NCBI RefSeq assembly: GCF_050624435.1
Contig: NC_134535.1
Coordinates: 71,358,494 to 71,422,493 of the forward strand
Source: Tenrec ecaudatus
Lineage: Eukaryota > Chordata > Mammalia > Afrosoricida > Tenrecidae
Length of the DNA: 64,000 nt
Direction: 5' to 3'
Part shown: piece after piece, positions 59,863 through 64,000 of the stretch
Position numbering within the stretch: position 1 is the stretch's first letter
Layout of the letters: every line of letters begins with the position of its first letter
The notes under the pieces: generated by a model
Told to the model about the DNA's origin: nothing
Databases searched by the model: none
The model's input: the letters and a program-made list of their open reading frames with translations, nothing else
Translations under genes and position numbers: made by a program

Positions 59863-60814
59863 CCTGCGATTGCCTGTGAAGTGAACATGTGAGGAGTGGC
59901 AGATGAGCAGCACCAACAGCACAACCAGGAGCCCCGAGACAGAGTAGTGGGCTTCCCAGCCCCCAGAGCAAACAAAGTGAGTGCCTTGGCACAGGTGGCT
60001 TGATTCCGGGCACTTGACTGGGGATGCCAGGACTACTGGTGCAGGGGAGGAGAGTGGAGTGCCTTCAAGCTGAAGCGTGCAGGAATGGGCTGCCCCTGGG
60101 TGCTTAATTCAAGGAGCTGGGTTTGTTGAACCAAGAAACATGAGCTGAGTTGTTGGGTTGAACCTTACAGTGGAGTAGTATGTCCTTCTATTAGCAGACC
60201 TGGAAGAACTTTGCGTCCTGATGAACAACTATATCCTGAGCATTGTGCACTTACACTGTAATCTATTCACTTCCTTATTAAACCCTTACGTCATGAAAAT
60301 TATGGACCTGCATAAAAAGTACAAGACTGCTGTTTGAAGGACAGAACACAACACCCTGAGAGAGGGGGGAGGAGCAGTGCCTAACCATGAGCCTCTGCAA
60401 CAGAGCAGCGGGCATTCTTCCTGGTCCATGGAGGCAGAAGTGAGGACCCTGTGACTTAGGGCCACAAAGAGACTTGGCAGCTGGACGAGCCGAGGAACAG
60501 CAATGGATTAAAGACTGTCCTTAATATTTTATGATCCTGATTTGTAATCCTTTAATATCCCCAACGAGCACCATAATTGAATTGTCTTTGAATTTGTGTG
60601 GTCATTGCAATGAATTATCGAACCCAATATAACAGTAGTGTGGGAAAAGTACAGTACCATGGGAAGATCAGTTAACATCAAAATGGGGCAAAGAAAAATG
60701 GAAGGTAAGGCAAGTCTGACCTCTGCTTTGTGGCCATAAATATGGGCGAGTAAGATGATGGATTCTCCATCTTTGTGTAGCCGGAAGAGGTTAGCTGTGG
60801 TCTCCATGATATTG
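59863..60814. other. Intron, unassigned moderately GC-rich segment
   Basis: About 59863-60520 is richer in G and C than its neighbours and has a CATAAAAAGTACAAG motif near 60311, so an unrecognised LTR is possible. No open frame of interest. Confidence 0.3.
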
Positions 60815-60965
60815 TTTCACCTGCTAAGTTCAAGGGCAATGGTTCAAAGCCACCAGCCGCATCACAAGAGAAAGAGGAGGAGTATTTGCTCTGGTATAAA
60901 TTTGCAGCCTTTGCAACCCTATCTAATAAGGTCATTATGAATGAAAATCGATTCAGTGGTAGTGG
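60815..60965 (+). mobile_element. AfroSINE, 5'-truncated
   Basis: CAATGGTTCAAAGCCACCAG, GAGAAAGAGGAGGAGTATTT and AAGGTCATTATGAATG then GGTAGTGGG. Confidence 0.65.
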
Positions 60966-61149
60966 GAGCAGATAAAGTCACTATGACTATGGTGAGTCAA
61001 GGGTTCTTGCTTATTTTTAAGGTGACTTTAAATGTATCTATTATGATCCATTAAGGGTGATCATAGGTGTAAGTGTAGGAATAATCGCATTTCCAAGTAC
61101 TATATCTTCAAGTTTATCATAGATAACATTTTTCATAGTTATAAGTAAT

Positions 61150-61447
61150 GGTGTTAGTCTGGGTACATTAGAGAAACAAATCCACAAAGTCCTCCTCCAT
61201 CTCACCAAACACATGGCTGCTCCAGGACCCAGGGCTGCATCGGGGGAGGTCCTTCTCCTTGGGAGATGTCTCACAGGAAGTCAGCCTTGCAAGCTGAAGC
61301 AGGTAAATGCTATGGCATCCTGGTCCAACAATCACAAAGAGACCCGAGAACTAGAAAGGCCAGGCTCACTGAGCCATTTATCCCTCTGCCCTTCAATTAA
61401 CCCCACATGTGTTTATTGGCCAGGTTGGCACACTAAGCTAACTCAGT
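61150..61447 (-). mobile_element. TG...CA repeat, copy 7 (inverted, different subfamily)
   Basis: TGTTAGTCTGGGTACATTAG and AGAGAAACAAATCCACAAAG match the inverted ends of the other copies. The remainder (GGAGGTCCTTCTCCTTGGGA, CAATTAACCCCACATGTG, TTGGCCAGGTTGGCACACTA) is a variant body. Confidence 0.6.
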
Positions 61448-61499
61448 AATGATAACTAAATCCTGAGTTTTCAGAGAGGCTAGTTCAAGGGAAAAGAGG

Positions 61500-61683
61500 G
61501 AGCTCTGGTTACATGCTGGGCTGCTAACTGATGATTCAAAAACACTAACTACTTTACCAGAGACAAACAAGGCTTTCCATGCCTGTAAAGAGTTACAGTC
61601 TCAGAAATCCACAGGAGCAATTGTACCTTGTCTTCATAGGTTCAGTAGGAGTCAGAATTGACTTGATGGCAGTGAGTTACTGA
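61500..61683 (+). mobile_element. AfroSINE
   Basis: GAGCTCTGGTTACATGCTGG, GCTGCTAACTGATGATTCAA, AGTTACAGTCTCAGAAATCC and AGGAGTCAGAATTGACTTGA. Confidence 0.9.
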
Positions 61684-61846
61684 AAGGTCTTGGGAAAGGC
61701 ATGTGAAGCAGAGTGGAACCTGTACTATGATAGGCTATTGCCCTGATAATTAGAATGTGGAGCATCTGAATACTAGACAAATTTCTTGGTTTGATATCCA
61801 TTTTCAATACTTAGGTACATAAAGTCACTAAAATGAAATGGATCAT

Positions 61847-62400
61847 TGTGGTAGTTACATAATCTGGTATCAATTTGAGGATTCAGAGTGAAGGGGTGGA
61901 GTCTAGGCTGTCAATTAGGTCATAGGCAATGAGGTCTCTGTATAGGCATGGCCTTTTCCTGAGGACTCCGGGAATTGCTGTATTCCTCCTTGGAGGTGGG
62001 AAACACACTCTTTCTCTCTCTCAGCTCACTCCCTGCAAGACATCCCTGTCAAGAAGACACATGGAACCATGAAACCTGGAACTATGCGGTGCCCTGTGCC
62101 AGAGGAGCCATGTGGAGACCCCTGCCAGCACTGACATGCTCATACCACCACTGGATCCACAAGACTTCCCACCCACTGGCCTGTGATCTGCCTGCATTCA
62201 GCATCATTGAATGTGTTTCCTGAGTCTGAAGAGGGCTTTATAGATTGGTTATTAGACATATGAGCTAATATTAGACTTATGGACTTGATCTGGACTGGGC
62301 TGGAATATTTTCTCAATATTCAACTGGTCTTGTATATAAACGTCTTTGTTAACATATGAGTATCTCTATCACTTGTTGCTCTCGTCTACCCAGATTAACA
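61847..62400 (+). mobile_element. TG...CA repeat, copy 8 (554 bp, near full length)
   Basis: It starts TGTGGTAGTTACATAATCTG and ends CTACCCAGATTAACA. The body has GGGGTGGAGTCTAGGCTGTC, GAGACCCCTGCCAGCACTGA, CACAAGACTTCCCACCCACT and ATGGACTTGATCTGGACTGG. No coding frame is present. Confidence 0.7.
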
Positions 62401-62616
62401 TAATCACCAATGGGTTAATAGGATTTTAAACCATATAATCCAGTGTCCAATGGCAGTGAGAATAGTGATATTAGAGCAAAGCAAAACAAAAATGAAATAG
62501 AGCTTAGTATTGTGCTTTAAATCAGTAATTTTCCCTCTTTCCTTTAACCACCACCTTTTCATGCCTTCTATTTCTGTTAAAGACCTACTCAGAAGCCATA
62601 CCTACTCAATAACCAA

Positions 62617-62745
62617 CTGCTGTCAAACTGACTCTTAACTCAAGGCAATCCCATGTGTGCCATTCAAAGTATGTTCTGTAGGGATTCCAATCGTTGATTT
62701 CTCTGAAGCAGACCTCCAGGTTATTGTTCCAAGATATCTATGGGG
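62617..62745 (-). mobile_element. AfroSINE fragment, inverted
   Basis: CTGCTGTCAAACTGACTCTT, TGTGTGCCATTCAAAGTATG, GTAGGGATTCCAATCGTTG and AGCAGACCTCCAGG are the inverted 3' half of the longer AfroSINE variant. Confidence 0.6.
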
Positions 62746-64000
62746 AAACCTGAACCTATACCTTTATGGTTGGGAACAGAGCTCTTTCCCTCATTCAGGG
62801 ACCGCTCATATATCTACCAATGCAACACTGCAAACTTCAAACATAGTGTTTTAAAACAAGTTCAAAATATTGACTGACTGTGAGACACAATCTGACCAAC
62901 TGACAATAGGCATTCTGGACATTCCAAAGGCCTTGCTCCCAAAGTCTCAAGTTGCTACTACTTTCCCATCAAAGCCCCTTCAGGCTAGTTCTCTGCAATT
63001 CACAGAGCCCAGGCGACACACATGGTGACTTGTGTTCATACCTCACTATGTCTGAGAGCTGCAAGCAGAGTCAGGGGAGAAATGAGGTCAAAGGTAAGAA
63101 ACGTTTTTGAGCCCTAGCCATTGAATCACTGTTTCGATCCCTTCCTCATATCCCAGTCATGACTGTGGTAGTTCAGGCCCACAAGCTCCGTGCATCCTGT
63201 GGTCTACAGGGACAGCACTAAACACCGAGCAGCTATTTGAGTCACCTCTCTAAAAAGAAAGATGTTATGTTTTGAACAGTGCCAAGTAAACTGTCAACAC
63301 TCAAAAAATAAATTACAATAATAGCAGCACGTAGTAAGCAGTTCAGGGAGAAACAAGTGAAACGTCTAAAAGGCTAAGGGGACTGATTTATGAGGGGTGA
63401 TTAAGTGAACAAAAAATGAGTAGCTTGGTCCAGCAATGCTAAGGAGGGTGAAGGAATAACTGCTCCTGTCTTTTGAAAGGTGTAAACACAGCGAAGAGTA
63501 AAAGCATTTATTTTCCACCCTAAGAATGTAAGAGCAAGAATAATCATTACATGACTTCGCTTCTGCAGTAGGGGTTTTCAAGACACATTCACCCACCTTA
63601 AATTGTAATCAAACAGCACAAAACTAATTTTACGTACATAAGACACTTCTGTCATTGTAGAAGTAATTTCAGGAATGCTACTTCTCTTAGGAAAATGTTA
63701 TATACTACTATTATTTTAGTTTACATTTTTAAAAAGGAAATCAAAGGGGATTGGGGGACAACACTGACCTAAGAAGGAAAAATACTTCTGAAGAAAGATA
63801 TAACAAAAGTCATAAGTCAGAAGACAGATGTCCACATTCCAAAGTTACACTCTCTATAGCTACTGAAAAACTGTAAACTTTCTTAGTGGTCTACTGCTTC
63901 AAAGTATAAACTGCTGTTTTAGATACTACTTTATACAATTTTGTTAAATGTGATTTTAGCTGCTTGATTATATGCTCTGCCTGCCACATGACATGAAGAA
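62746..64000. other. Intron to window edge, no recognised feature
   Basis: AT-rich sequence. No exon with the MCT start signature is present. Confidence 0.5.

Larger units (their letters stand above)
18749..64000 (-). other. Large SLC16A7 intron, open at the window edge
   Basis: Upstream (on the gene strand) of the 144-nt exon, no reading frame encodes the MCT TM1 signature (GGWGW-type) or a matching start exon. This 45,252-bp stretch is therefore most simply part of one intron whose other end lies beyond 64000. Non-coding 5' UTR exons could lie inside it and would not be recognisable. It is dominated by the repeats listed individually below. Confidence 0.7.

Noticed and set aside
18749-64000. 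Hidden first coding exon of SLC16A7
   Set aside because: No frame contains the GGWGW-type TM1 signature or a fitting start exon, so it is placed outside the window.

Overview
The window is eukaryotic nuclear DNA from a placental mammal. It is AT-rich and dominated by interspersed repeats, and it carries one recognisable protein-coding gene on the minus strand with canonical GT-AG introns. The repeats point to Afrotheria. There are about 20 AfroSINE-type copies, with the tail motif CTATGAGTCAGAA, and several RTE/BovB fragments whose 3' sequence resembles the SINE tails. The L1 3' ends (CTAATAAAATGATT tails) are unlike the elephant L1 tail as I remember it. A tenrec-like genome is my best guess; the species is inference, the clade is well supported.

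Gene content. Three consecutive coding exons of SLC16A7 (monocarboxylate transporter 2, MCT2) lie at 18748-18605, 15231-14419 and 12408-12140 on the minus strand (144, 813 and 269 nt; all junction phases agree). They encode the last ~408 residues, from within the second membrane segment to the C-terminal ...SERETNI and stop. The reading frame is intact. The exon with the start codon and the TM1 WGW signature is not in the window, so it should lie beyond 64000 and the intron from 18749 rightwards is at least 45 kb.

Layout. 1-12139: downstream flank and 3' UTR, with an older L1 3' UTR (about 2640-6035) that has grown two minisatellites (34 bp x 18 and a G-rich 25 bp x 17) and carries a nested 171-bp L1 tail with a 13-bp target-site duplication. 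12140-18748: exons and two introns; an L1 tail ends about 38 bp from one splice donor. 18749-64000: a large intron with AfroSINEs, BovB/RTE pieces, eight copies of a roughly 300-550-bp TG...CA repeat, an ERV1-like LTR candidate, and a head-to-head L1 pair at 49.1-55.0 kb. The plus-strand member of that pair is a 4.1-kb 5'-truncated insertion with a perfect 18-bp target-site duplication. A CpG-island-like patch sits at 39.9-40.2 kb inside a BovB copy.

I saw no bacterial-type system, CRISPR, tRNA or rRNA. The long open frames over the minisatellites come from stop-free repeat units and are not genes. The window's interest lies in the life history of the L1 3' UTR and in how repeats have reshaped a transporter gene.
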